Shown: positions 1 to 7,975 of the stretch, in pieces | How the letters are laid out: each line of letters starts with the position of its first letter | Position numbering within the stretch: the first letter of the stretch is position 1 | Assembly: GCF_025506355.1 (NCBI RefSeq) | Contig: NZ_JANZYP010000063.1 | Location: 1 to 62,146 of the forward strand | Source of the DNA: Sphaerisporangium corydalis | GTDB lineage: Bacteria > Actinomycetota > Actinomycetes > Streptosporangiales > Streptosporangiaceae | Direction: 5' to 3' | Length of the DNA stretch: 62,146 nucleotides | The notes under the pieces: model-generated | The model's input: the letters and a program-made list of their open reading frames with translations, nothing else | What the model was told of the DNA's origin: nothing | Databases searched by the model: none | Made by a program: the position numbers and the translations under genes

Positions 1-31
1 GTTCGTACCCTCGGCCCCTGCCGTGCTCATA

Positions 32-72
32 GGCGCCGACGCGGCGGGACGCAGTACGGCGAAGTCGGCGCC
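32..72. repeat. 41-nt palindromic repeat, copy A
   Basis: The element starts GGCGCCGAC and ends GTCGGCGCC. These are perfect 9-bp inverted ends around a 23-nt centre containing GCGGCGGGAC and TACGGCGAA. Near-identical copies lie at 307-345 and 659-699 in the same orientation. Confidence 0.7.
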
Positions 73-306
73 TTCTACGGCGCCGAGCCGAACTGAAAAG
101 GTCCTCGCCTTCGGCTCGGGCAGTATTTCCAAGGCCTACCGGCCCTTCCGCCCCACCGACATTCCTGGGCGTACCCCGGCCCCACCGTCCCCCTGACCTC
201 CGCCCCGGGATCTGACCTTCTGCCCATCCATCCACGCGTCGCCAGCCGCGCTTACCCTTCACCCTCGGACCTGAGGCCCCCCCTCCACCATCGGGGGCAG
301 TTACTC

Positions 307-345
307 GGCGCCGACACGGCAGGACGGGGAACGGCGAAGTCGGGC
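307..345. repeat. Palindromic repeat, copy B (degenerate)
   Basis: Same orientation as copies A and C. The left end GGCGCCGAC and the centre ACGGCGAAGTCG are kept. The right end is altered to GTCGGGC, so the terminal palindrome is partly broken. Confidence 0.6.
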
Positions 346-658
346 ATTATGCGGTGGTTCACCGGTTCGCCACCGTAATTCGGCGCCGGATTCGCCACCG
401 CACTCCCTCGCCGTATCGGCGCCGGGGGTGGGGTGCCCCGGAGGTCGGGGTGGGCGGGTGATCGGATGAGGGTCGTGGTGCACGGGTGTTCGGAAGGGGG
501 CCACGATGCACGTGGACAGAGGCGCCCACAGCGTGGCGTAGGGCCGTCACCTTGTGCGGTGGCAGGCCATCGAGAGTCGTCGCGAGGGCGCCGAGGTGTC
601 CAGTAGGTCCCTGCTGCGGGCGGCAGCATCTCCCGCTGCACGATGCCTCTGCGAACGA

Positions 659-699
659 GGCGCCGAGGCGGCGGGACGTAGTACGGCGAAGTCGGCGCC
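659..699. repeat. 41-nt palindromic repeat, copy C
   Basis: Left end GGCGCCGAG, centre GCGGCGGGACGTAGTACGG, right end GTCGGCGCC. It differs from copy A at only two positions and lies 32 nt beyond the stop codon of the PHP gene. Confidence 0.7.
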
Positions 700-731
700 C
701 TGGGCGGTGGGTGGGTGGTTGGGGGGTGGGG

Positions 732-1583
732 TCAGGTGGTTATGGGGGGTGTGCCGGTTGTGGTGGTGGTCAGGGCTACGTAGACGGCGGGATCGGTCGT
801 GTGGGCGCCGAGGCGGACGGTCTTGTTGGTGCCGTGGTAGTCGCTGGAGCCGGTGTAGCGGAGGCCGAGGTCGCGGGCCAGGGCGCGTACGTGCTCGCGG
901 TCCTCCGGTGAGTGGTCCACGTGACCGGCCTCGACGCCCCACAAGCCTGCAGCGGCCATACCGGCGATCAGTGTGTCGGGCACGACGTGTCCCCGGCTGC
1001 CCGCCCTCGGGTGTGCCAGTACCGAGACCCCGCCCGCCTCGTTCACCAGACGGATCGCGGTCGTCACGTCGATGTCGGCCTTCGGCAGCCGGTACCGGCG
1101 TCCCAGCCATTCGGGGGCGAACGCCTCGTCCATCGAAGCGACCAGCCCGCGACCGACGAGCGCACGGGCGACGTGCGGGCGCCCGACCGTACCGCCCGCC
1201 GCGTACCCGCGCACCTCTTCGAGCGTGACGCCGACACCGTCCGCGTTCAGCATCGCGACGACGTTCTCGGCCCGCACGTCACGGGACAGGCGCACCCTGG
1301 CCAGCTCCGCCACCAGCGGCTCGTACTCAGGGTCGAACAGGTAGGCGAGCAGGTGGACCCCGATCGACGGCTCGCCTCCGTGCCACCGGCCCGACAGCTC
1401 GGCGCCGCGCACCAGGGTCAGCCCGGCGGGTAGCGAGTCCACGGCCGCCTGCCACCCGGCGGTCGTGTCGTGGTCGGTGATGGCCACCACGTCGAGCCCG
1501 GCGGCGGCGGCCTCCCGCATCAGCGCGCCGGGTGAGTCCGTCCCGTCGCTGGCGGTGGAGTGGGCGTGCAAGTCGATCCGCAT
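732..1583 (-). CDS. PHP-domain metal-dependent phosphoesterase
   Basis: A 283-residue PHP protein of the YciV/TrpH type. Members of this group are 5'-3' exoribonucleases or nucleotide phosphoesterases using a three-metal centre. The ligand motifs appear in order: DLHAHST near the N-terminus, ITDHDT around residue 37, GAELS near 62, GRPHVARAL in the middle, LAHPR and GSSDYHG near the C-terminus. The ATG at 1583 gives a protein that starts directly at the first metal motif, as usual for the family. The last ten residues are a Thr-rich tail. A membrane-anchored protein is encoded divergently. The exact substrate cannot be told from sequence. Confidence 0.9.
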   Translation of the reverse strand: MRIDLHAHSTASDGTDSPGALMREAAAAGLDVVAITDHDTTAGWQAAVDSLPAGLTLVRGAELSGRWHGGEPSIGVHLLAYLFDPEYEPLVAELARVRLSRDVRAENVVAMLNADGVGVTLEEVRGYAAGGTVGRPHVARALVGRGLVASMDEAFAPEWLGRRYRLPKADIDVTTAIRLVNEAGGVSVLAHPRAGSRGHVVPDTLIAGMAAAGLWGVEAGHVDHSPEDREHVRALARDLGLRYTGSSDYHGTNKTVRLGAHTTDPAVYVALTTTTTGTPPITT

Positions 1584-1849
1584 GCCCCGAGCCTTTCAGG
1601 CATCGGCCGGCGGACGGTAAACGCGGGTCCTCCAGCAAACGACGACGGCCGGCCTCAGCCGGTGGCGACGCGAGGTGTTCGTCCGTTCGGGAGTGGTCAG
1701 GGGCGGTATCGTGCTGGGCGGTCCGGTTGTTCGCGGGCCATGGGCCGCCGGCCGGGGGGATCGGGACACTGACCATCGCGAGAGTCCTTCCCGCCGACAG
1801 TGCGCCCGCGCCCGAACTCAGGCCCCGGCGCCGGGCCCGTGCGCGGCTC

Positions 1850-2845
1850 GTGATGACGGTGCTGTTCCTGGTGTCCGGGGTGCTCGCCGTCGCGAGCGGT
1901 GCCGCGTTGTACGCGTTGAGCCTCGGCACCCCCGCCCCCGGCTCGTTCACCCGGGGCCAGGACGCGATGTGGCTCGGGCACGCGTGGGTCGACGGCCGGA
2001 ACGGCGACCGCGAGCTGGCCACGCTCGCCGCCCGGCTCAGGGACGGCGGCGTGCGCGACGTCTACCTGCACACCGGCCCGCTCTCCTACGACGGCACCCT
2101 GCCGACGTCCCTGTACCCCCGCGCGGCCTGGGCGATCACCTCGCTGCGTCGCGCCGTACCCGGCCTGAAGGTGCACGCCTGGCTCGGCCAGCGGGTCGAT
2201 CCCGGAAAGCTGGACCTGTCCTCGCCCGCCGTACGGGCCGCCGTCGCGCGCGCGGCCGTGCAGGTGATCGCCGCCGGCTTCGACGGCGTCCACTACAACT
2301 TCGAGCCGGTGCCCGACGGCGACCCCGGACTGCTCGACCTGCTCGACCGCACCCGCGCGGCCGTACCACCCGGCAGGGGTGTGCTGTCGATGTCGGTGCA
2401 CCACATCGAGCCGCTACCCGGGATGAGCCGGGTCGGCGGCCTGGTGCTCGGGCACGCCAAGTGGTGGACGCCCGGCTACCTGACCGAGGTCGCCCGGCGC
2501 CTCGACCAGGTCGCGGTGATGAGCTACGACACCGCTCAGCCGACCGAGGCGCTCTACACCGGGTACGTACGGCGGCAGACCGAGCTGGCGCTGGCCGCCG
2601 TACCGCCGGGCACCCGGCTGGTCATGGGGCTGCCCGCCTACCACGACGACAACTTGACCCACCACGCGTCCGCCGAGACCGTGCGCGCCGCTTTGCTTGG
2701 CGTGCGGCTCGGCCTCGGCCGGAGCGGTCGGGCGAACTTCGGCGTCGCGCTGTACGTCGACTTCGCCGCCACCGAAGCCGACTGGGACGACTACCGCCAG
2801 GACTGGACCGCACCCTCCGGCGCACGGCGGGTAGAAACCCGATGA
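1850..2845 (+). CDS. Membrane-anchored chitinase-fold (GH18-like) protein
   Basis: About 331 residues from GTG 1850 (ATG 1853 is equivalent). The frame stays open upstream into the antisense PHP gene, but no ATG or GTG occurs there before 1850. A TTG at 1727 would add a basic cytoplasmic leader (RPRRRARARLV) ahead of the membrane segment, so the start is uncertain. A hydrophobic N-terminal helix (VLFLVSGVLAVASGAALYAL) should anchor the protein outside the cell. The rest looks like a TIM barrel: DGVHYNFEP sits where GH18 enzymes have DGxDxDxE, with the Glu kept, and MSYDTAQPTEALY resembles the later MxYD motif. The first two acidic residues of the motif are replaced (H, N), so activity is uncertain. 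Confidence 0.7.
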   Translation: MMTVLFLVSGVLAVASGAALYALSLGTPAPGSFTRGQDAMWLGHAWVDGRNGDRELATLAARLRDGGVRDVYLHTGPLSYDGTLPTSLYPRAAWAITSLRRAVPGLKVHAWLGQRVDPGKLDLSSPAVRAAVARAAVQVIAAGFDGVHYNFEPVPDGDPGLLDLLDRTRAAVPPGRGVLSMSVHHIEPLPGMSRVGGLVLGHAKWWTPGYLTEVARRLDQVAVMSYDTAQPTEALYTGYVRRQTELALAAVPPGTRLVMGLPAYHDDNLTHHASAETVRAALLGVRLGLGRSGRANFGVALYVDFAATEADWDDYRQDWTAPSGARRVETR

Positions 2846-2851
2846 GGCGGG

Positions 2852-4252
2852 TCAGAGGCCGATGAGGTGGGTGGCGCCGAGGAAGAACGCGGCGCGTACG
2901 TGGTCGTCGCTCAGCAAGCCGCGAATAGTCGCGGCGGACTCCCCCGCCTTGCCGTACCCGACCTCGAAGAACGACCGGTTCGGCGGTGTCGTGGCATCGA
3001 TGCCGCCGAGCAGGATCGAGGCCGCCGACGGCGAGCGCTGCACCTCGTCCCAGAGTTTGGCGTAGATGTCGACCGTGAGCAGGTCCACGAACCCCTCACG
3101 GATGATCTGGCCGTGCCGGATGCCCTCCGCCTTTGCGGTGAAGGCGGGGTGCGCGAGCCGGTGCAGCAGCTCGTGCACGAGGGTGCGGATCATCCGCCAG
3201 CGCCAGTCCGCCTTGCCGCCGTTCCACTGGTCCGTCGGGAAGACGGGCTGGATGGAGATGTTGCCGACGCCTCCCGTATGGGCGCCGGTGTGCTTGATGA
3301 GGATGAACACCTCCTTGGCGAGCACCTCGTCGGCCCGCAGCGCCTCCTTGATCAGCCCACCGAGCGCCTCCTGGTCGCCCGGGCGGCTGCCGTCGTAGTT
3401 CGCCTTGGTCAGCAGCTCGCCGTGCGCGCGGTCCCAGCCGACGCGCTGCGCCCGGTTGAGGAGGTAACCGAACTGCTTGTCGGGACCGGCGGGCAGCACC
3501 CACGTGCTCTGCAGCCGATCGGAGTACCGGAACCCGTCGAAGTACGGCCCGTCCTCCCACGCGTCGGCGTACGGCCGTACGCGCAACGCGACATAGTTCT
3601 GGACGAAGTCGGCTAATTTCCTGATCCGGTCGATCGGCTCGGGCTCCAGGTGGGTGCCCTTCACCGGGACCCAGAAGGCGGCCTGGCCGTCGATCACCTT
3701 CCGCAGCGTGGGGATGAGCTCGTCGCGCAGGACGGCCGCCTTCAACGGGCCGACCTTCGGCCTGCCGCTCTCGTCGATGTCCACGCCGGGCGGGTTGTAG
3801 ACCAGGCCGAGCTTGGTCACCATTTCGAGCGGAAGCGGGAGGTTCGCCGCGACGACCACCGCCGACACCCAGCCGCAGACGCGCAGGACCTCCCGTTCGA
3901 ACGCGTCTCCCTGCGCGCCCGGCATGGCGGTGTGCGTGCTCGCGCGGTCGACCAGCCGCGCCACGGAGTTCTGGTGGTCGTGGGCGACCGGCAGCGCGGC
4001 CTGGTTCTTCGCGTACAGGTAGAGCGCGTGCGCCAGCCAGGTGCGGTCGTCGTCCTTGAACGTGGAGACCTGGGACCAGACCTCCGCCGCCTGGTCCTTG
4101 GTCAGTAAGCGGTAGATCGCATCGAAATAGGCCGGCTGCTTGTCCGGGGTCACCTTTCGCAGTTCGGTGTAGTCGACGGTGGCCTCGACCGTCCCGAAGG
4201 CGACCTTGCGCGGCTCCGCCGGCGAGGGCAGGACGTCGTTGGTCAGCGACAT
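2852..4252 (-). CDS. Putative zincin-type metallopeptidase, HELLH motif
   Basis: About 466 residues from ATG 4252, preceded by TTGGAG seven bases upstream. The frame runs on to 4357, but that extension lacks a ribosome site. The visible motif is VHELLHRLAHPAF around residue 370, a zincin HExxH, followed about 25 residues later by EGFVDLLT, whose Glu could be the third zinc ligand as in gluzincins. The first 330 residues match nothing I recognise. No signal peptide or membrane segment is seen. The gene ends 6 bp from the convergent chitinase-fold gene. It could be a protease or a toxin-like effector. I have no substrate to propose. Confidence 0.65.
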   Translation of the reverse strand: MSLTNDVLPSPAEPRKVAFGTVEATVDYTELRKVTPDKQPAYFDAIYRLLTKDQAAEVWSQVSTFKDDDRTWLAHALYLYAKNQAALPVAHDHQNSVARLVDRASTHTAMPGAQGDAFEREVLRVCGWVSAVVVAANLPLPLEMVTKLGLVYNPPGVDIDESGRPKVGPLKAAVLRDELIPTLRKVIDGQAAFWVPVKGTHLEPEPIDRIRKLADFVQNYVALRVRPYADAWEDGPYFDGFRYSDRLQSTWVLPAGPDKQFGYLLNRAQRVGWDRAHGELLTKANYDGSRPGDQEALGGLIKEALRADEVLAKEVFILIKHTGAHTGGVGNISIQPVFPTDQWNGGKADWRWRMIRTLVHELLHRLAHPAFTAKAEGIRHGQIIREGFVDLLTVDIYAKLWDEVQRSPSAASILLGGIDATTPPNRSFFEVGYGKAGESAATIRGLLSDDHVRAAFFLGATHLIGL

Positions 4253-4485
4253 GTAACGCTCCAATGGATCAAGGTGCCGAATCCCCCCACAGGATGTTCG
4301 GATTTCGAGCGGAGCGTACGACCGCCCTTGGGCCGCCATCAACAGCGTGTCCACCATCGGACATCCACCTGCTCATCCTGATATCTACCTGGATATCCCC
4401 CCAGCACCGTCCTGGCCGTCCTCCCCTCACGGCCAGGCCGTCCCGGTGGTCCCCCGTCACGCGGACGGAGGACCACCGGACCTGC

Positions 4486-6066
4486 TCAGACCCACGGCCA
4501 CGACGCGGACCTGCCCGCCTCGAGCAGCGGGATCATCCGGAACGTCGAGTCGGAGAACCCGCCGAACTCGTGGCGGTCACCCCGGCCCGCCGGCATGGCA
4601 CCGTGCCGGTAGCCCTGCAGGTTGTAGCCGTACATGGGCACGTGCGCGGGCGCGGCCTCGGTGACGTTCCCGCCGTACCCGTTCATGGTCTGCATGTCGG
4701 ACAGGATCACCACGCGGTCGTGACCCCGGTACGCGGCCCGCACCGACGCGGCGATCTCGGTACCGTGGCCGACCTCGCCGATCCGGCCGCAGAACCGCTC
4801 GACCTCCTTGAGCACCGACGTGCCCCGCTTGACGTCGTGCCGGAACACACCGTCGGCGAAGCCGTGCAGGTCGACCGTGCCGCCGCGGACCGCCAGCGTC
4901 ACGCCGAACAGCGCCGCGGCCTGCACCGGCGTCACCTTCGAGCGGGCCGAAATGGTCCCCGACGACATGGACGCCGAGGTGTCGACCATGATCAAGGTAC
5001 GGCCGGTGAACGCCGGGACGTTGGCGGTGGCCAGCGTCAGCGCCCGCTCCAGCGCCTGACCCCACCGCAGCGACGGCGCCGCCAGGTACGCGGAGTAGAA
5101 GCGGAACGGAAGCTGGCGCGACCGCGCGACCTCGGCCGGATCGCCGAGCTTCGCCGCGACCCGGGCGGCCACCTGGTCGGAGACGCCCGCCTCGTCGAAG
5201 TTGCGCAGGTTGCGCAGGAGCGCCATGTAACCCATCGACGGGATCACGGCCGTCCACGCGCCCGCGTCCATCGGGCCCTGCAGCCAGCCGGCGAGCGCCT
5301 CCCACGTCATGCCCGCCGAGCCCAGCCGCTCGGAGTCGGCCAGCACGCCGCGCCGCTCCGCCACCGGAAGGGCGAGCAGCTCGGCACGGCGGCGGAGCAT
5401 CCCCAGCGAGTCGGGCACGGGGTTGTCGCGCGCGTGCCGGCGGTCGAGGGCGTGCCGGAACAGCTCGCCCTGCCACGGCTTGCCCGGGTCGGGGACGGGG
5501 TGGACCAGGTCGACGACGTCGCCGAACCGGAAACCCCGTCCGTCGGTGTCGTACTTGACCAGGGACCGCTCGTTGTACAGCCGCCGGACGGCGTCGCCGA
5601 TGCCCCGCTTGACCGGCTTGGGCACCGCGCGGCCGTAGGTGGAGATCCAGTACGCGAGCGCCTCGCCGGGCTCGTCCGCGCGCTGGAGCACGCTCGCCAC
5701 AAGCTGCCGGTTCCCGCCGTCCAGGCCCGCGGCCAGGCGCGCCTTGACGGCCTCCAGCGCGGCGACGATCGGCGCCGACCGCATGTTGGCCTCGCCGCGC
5801 AGCCACGGCAGGAAGCCGGCCAGCCAGTCGGCGTCCTCGACCGCGATCTGGTGGACCAGGGAGCGGAACCGGTCGTCGCGGCCGCCCGCATTCTCGTAGA
5901 AGGTGTCCTCGCCGACCATGTTCGACACGGCCAGGAGGAAAAGCTCGCTCTTCGCGTCGCGCACGTATCCGGGGGCGCCCTCGTGGGTGCGGCCGGACGG
6001 GGTCGCCTCGGTGGTGACCGGGCTGAACGACGCGGCCCGCGTGTTCTTGCGATTGAACTTCGCCAT
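4486..6066 (-). CDS. rsr: TROVE-domain RNA-binding protein (Ro60/Rsr ortholog)
   Basis: A 526-residue Ro60-type ring protein. The N-terminal two thirds is the HEAT-repeat TROVE domain (residues about 20-350; SELFLLAVSNMVGEDTFYEN is typical). The C-terminal third is a von Willebrand A domain with an intact MIDAS start, IMVDTSASMSS, and ILSDMQTMNG. Bacterial Rsr proteins bind Y RNAs, help exoribonucleases degrade structured RNA and act in stress and RNA quality control. The 350 bp upstream on the same strand carries tRNA-like sequences, the expected place for a YrlA-type RNA. The ribosome site is inside a strong hairpin (6075-6117). Length is normal for the family. Confidence 0.95.
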   Translation of the reverse strand: MAKFNRKNTRAASFSPVTTEATPSGRTHEGAPGYVRDAKSELFLLAVSNMVGEDTFYENAGGRDDRFRSLVHQIAVEDADWLAGFLPWLRGEANMRSAPIVAALEAVKARLAAGLDGGNRQLVASVLQRADEPGEALAYWISTYGRAVPKPVKRGIGDAVRRLYNERSLVKYDTDGRGFRFGDVVDLVHPVPDPGKPWQGELFRHALDRRHARDNPVPDSLGMLRRRAELLALPVAERRGVLADSERLGSAGMTWEALAGWLQGPMDAGAWTAVIPSMGYMALLRNLRNFDEAGVSDQVAARVAAKLGDPAEVARSRQLPFRFYSAYLAAPSLRWGQALERALTLATANVPAFTGRTLIMVDTSASMSSGTISARSKVTPVQAAALFGVTLAVRGGTVDLHGFADGVFRHDVKRGTSVLKEVERFCGRIGEVGHGTEIAASVRAAYRGHDRVVILSDMQTMNGYGGNVTEAAPAHVPMYGYNLQGYRHGAMPAGRGDRHEFGGFSDSTFRMIPLLEAGRSASWPWV

Positions 6067-6074
6067 AACGAAAA

Positions 6075-6117
6075 GCTCCTCTCAAGGTCGTGCCGACGGG
6101 CAGGCCGAGAGAGGAGC
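6075..6117 (-). promoter_or_regulatory. Hairpin enclosing the rsr ribosome binding site
   Basis: On the minus strand GCTCCTCTC (6117-6109) pairs perfectly with GAGAGGAGC (6083-6075), with a 25-nt loop and then TTTT. The 3' arm contains the Shine-Dalgarno sequence GAGAGGAG that lies 9 nt before the rsr ATG. The structure could therefore act as a terminator for the upstream RNAs, as a translational gate for rsr, or as both. Confidence 0.6.
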
Positions 6118-6210
6118 CGTCATTCAGGGGCGTCCGCTGAAATCGTGTCCCCTCCCGAGATCAAAGTGACGGCGGGCTGCCCACCAAGCTGGGCGATGGC
6201 CCCATGGGGG

Positions 6211-6252
6211 CCATTGGGATCGAACCAGAAGTATCCGCAGTCGGCGCACCGG
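6211..6252 (-). ncRNA. Second tRNA-like (Y-RNA-type) module, anticodon arm missing
   Basis: On the minus strand this segment begins CCGGTGCGCCGACTGCGGAT, matching 21 of 25 bases of the first module (6382-6406). It then runs straight into the T-loop-like GGTTCGATCC. The roughly 22 nt that form the anticodon arm of module 1 are absent. A palindrome (TGGCCCC, CA, TGGGGCCA) follows at about 6195-6213. The flanks of both modules are also related: ACAACT...GC...CTTCCC before each, and GATCTCGGG...GACAC after each. This suggests a tandem duplication with decay or specialisation. Confidence 0.5.
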
Positions 6253-6339
6253 GAAGGTGCTTGTCAAGTTGTGTCTTCCCCGAGATCGAAGCGGCGGCGG
6301 AACGTTGACGTGCTGCCCTTACACCACACCGGCACGGCA

Positions 6340-6406
6340 CCGGTGCCGGGAATCGAACCCGGACCTCCGCTTTAGGAGAGCGAAGTACCCGCAGCCTGCG
6401 CACCGG
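6340..6406 (-). ncRNA. tRNA-like module of a YrlA-type Y RNA
   Basis: On the minus strand CCGGTG (6406-6401) pairs with CACCGG (6345-6340) as an acceptor-like stem. An arm with stem CGCT/AGCG and the 7-nt loop CTCCTAA imitates an anticodon arm (anticodon position CCT). CCGGG-TTCGATT-CCCGG is a perfect T arm. The D-arm region (CGCAGGCTGCGGGTA) does not form a normal D stem and loop, and no encoded CCA follows. Bacterial Y RNAs of the YrlA type are known to carry tRNA-mimicking modules and to lie beside rsr, which is the next gene downstream on the same strand. The full RNA ends are not visible by eye. Confidence 0.65.
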
Positions 6407-6817
6407 GGAAGAAAGCATTCAGTTGTCGTTTCCGGCGGTCTCGACGCCGCGTTCCGTCGTTTCATCCATGGAACCCGATCAACGGTTCCGCGGATCTACG
6501 AGCGAAGCACCTGCGCCTTTCCCCCTGAATCTAGGCCCAACTCTACTGATCATCCGCATTTACCGCATCACCATTTATCCACCTATCCACTCTCATATCT
6601 CATGGATAGACCCGGTATGAATCGGACGAAAAGGAGAAATCGCCCTCCTTGGGGAGCGCGGCCCGCGGCGACGTCCGGCCTGATCTCCGGTTGCGGCGCC
6701 GAGGGACGGCGCGTCCCGATATCCTCGGCGACCGTTGCCACGTTCGACGCGGCCCCGGCATGGACGCCCCGGCCCGGAGGCGACCCCCGACGCCTATCGG
6801 CACTGGAGCCATGACCC
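6407..6817. other. Intergenic region between Y-RNA locus and the 6818 gene
   Basis: No gene is supported. The region is less GC-rich around 6520-6620 and holds an inverted repeat CTATCCA (6583-6589) / TGGATAG (6603-6609). It probably carries the promoter of the minus-strand tRNA-like RNAs and that of the plus-strand gene at 6818, but I could not assign -35/-10 boxes with confidence. Confidence 0.4.
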
Positions 6818-7681
6818 ATGAGCGAGTACCAGTACTACGAGTTCCTGGCCATCGACCATCCGCTGTCCGCCGCCCAGCAGGCAGAGGTACGGGCGCTGTC
6901 CGCCGGGGCGGAGGTCACCGCCACCACCTTTACCAACGAGTACGAGTGGGGTGATCTCGGCGGCGACCCGCAGCGGATGATGGAGCAGTACTACGACGCC
7001 CACCTGTACGTCACCAACTGGGGCACCCACCAGGTGATTCTGCGGCTGCCGGAGAAGGTCCTCGACCTGGACGCCGTGCGGCCGTACCTCATGGACGAGC
7101 AGGTCGAGGCGTGGGTCTCCGGCGACCACCTCGTCCTCGACCTGCGTAACGAGGACGAAGACGAAGATGAGGACGAGGACGAGGACGAACCGGACCCGGA
7201 CGAGGACCGGCTCGCCACCCTCGCCGGCGTCCGGGCCGAACTCGCCTCCGGCGACCTCCGGCCGCTCTACCTCGCCTGGCTGGCCGCCGTAGGCACATGG
7301 GAGCGGGACGAGGAGGCGTTCGACGAGGAGTTCGGCGACGAACAGGAGCCCCAGGTTCCGGCGGGGCTCGGCTCGCTCACCGAATCCCAGCGGGCCCTGG
7401 CGGACTTCCTCCGCCTCGACCCCAGCCTCCTCGCGGTCGCCGCGGAGGCCGCCTCGGACACCGACGCCCGCCGGGAGGACCCGCGCGAACTCGACCGCTG
7501 GCTCGCCGCCCTGCCCGGCACCGAAAAGGACGAACTGCTCCGGCGCGTCGTCCGGGGCGAGGCCGCGCACCTGCGGCTGGAACTGCTGCACCGCATCCAC
7601 GGCAGGCCGGCGTCCGACGACGACACCCCCCGCCGCACCGTGGCCGAACTACTGGACGCCGCGGCGATGCGACGCCAGTAA
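6818..7681 (+). CDS. Hypothetical protein with poly-Asp/Glu linker
   Basis: 287 residues, start ATG 6818. The N-terminal part (MSEYQYYEFLAIDHPL, residues 1-110) resembles a conserved actinobacterial domain of unknown function. It is followed by an acidic tract of about 20 alternating Asp/Glu residues (near residues 110-130), encoded by near-perfect GAGGAC/GACGAA hexamers at 7149-7205. The C-terminal half is predicted helical and ends in LLDAAAMRRQ. No catalytic motif, signal peptide or membrane segment is visible. The acidic tract suggests a nucleic-acid-mimic or flexible spacer role, but that is inference. Confidence 0.75.
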   Translation: MSEYQYYEFLAIDHPLSAAQQAEVRALSAGAEVTATTFTNEYEWGDLGGDPQRMMEQYYDAHLYVTNWGTHQVILRLPEKVLDLDAVRPYLMDEQVEAWVSGDHLVLDLRNEDEDEDEDEDEDEPDPDEDRLATLAGVRAELASGDLRPLYLAWLAAVGTWERDEEAFDEEFGDEQEPQVPAGLGSLTESQRALADFLRLDPSLLAVAAEAASDTDARREDPRELDRWLAALPGTEKDELLRRVVRGEAAHLRLELLHRIHGRPASDDDTPRRTVAELLDAAAMRRQ

Positions 7682-7739
7682 CCACACCCCGACACCACCA
7701 CATCCAGCGACACGGCCACGGTCAGGACGTGGCCGACGC

Positions 7740-7895
7740 TGGACCGCTGATCCGGCCTCGGTCAGGGTGATGCGGAGGCGTGCCGGCGATCCGGCCACGG
7801 TCGGGCGGTGCGGGGACGTGCCGGTGATTTGACCACGCTCGGGGCGGCGCGGGGACGTACCGGCGATCCAGCCACGATCGGGACGTTGCGGGGGC
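7740..7895. repeat. Imperfect 38-39 nt tandem repeats
   Basis: Three to four degenerate units begin CGTGCCGGCGATCCGGCCAC (7779), CGTGCCGGTGATTTGACCAC (7817) and CGTACCGGCGATCCAGCCAC (7856), each followed by a TCGGGxxG...GCGGGG block. A weaker unit precedes them. They sit in the upstream region of the methyltransferase gene at 7976. The open frames across them are repeat artefacts. Confidence 0.65.
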
Positions 7896-7975
7896 GGGCG
7901 CCCGTGCCCTATGTCCTGGATTCGTGGCGAAGATCCACCCCGAGTATCCTGTGTCCCCGGCGGAGGGAACAGGTG

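Larger units (their letters stand above)
1..731. other. Gene-poor leading region with palindromic repeats
   Basis: I see no convincing gene here. The open frames on both strands are arginine/proline-rich, lack ribosome binding sites and resemble no family. The stretch is notable for three copies of a 39-41 nt palindromic repeat, listed separately. The PHP gene on the minus strand ends at 732, so this is its downstream flank. Confidence 0.6.

Noticed and set aside
32-699. Transposon ends or attachment site from the 41-nt repeats
   Set aside because: No transposase or integrase frame lies between or near the copies, and no target-site duplication can be seen.
4264-6375. 703-residue plus-strand frame opposite rsr
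   Set aside because: Arg/Asp/Val/Gly-rich shadow of the TROVE gene caused by GC-rich third positions. No ribosome site or recognisable domain.
6340-6406. Ordinary tRNA-Arg(CCU) gene on the minus strand
   Set aside because: The anticodon-like and T arms fit, but the D arm does not fold normally, the acceptor is 6 bp, no CCA is encoded, and its place directly upstream of rsr fits a Y RNA better.
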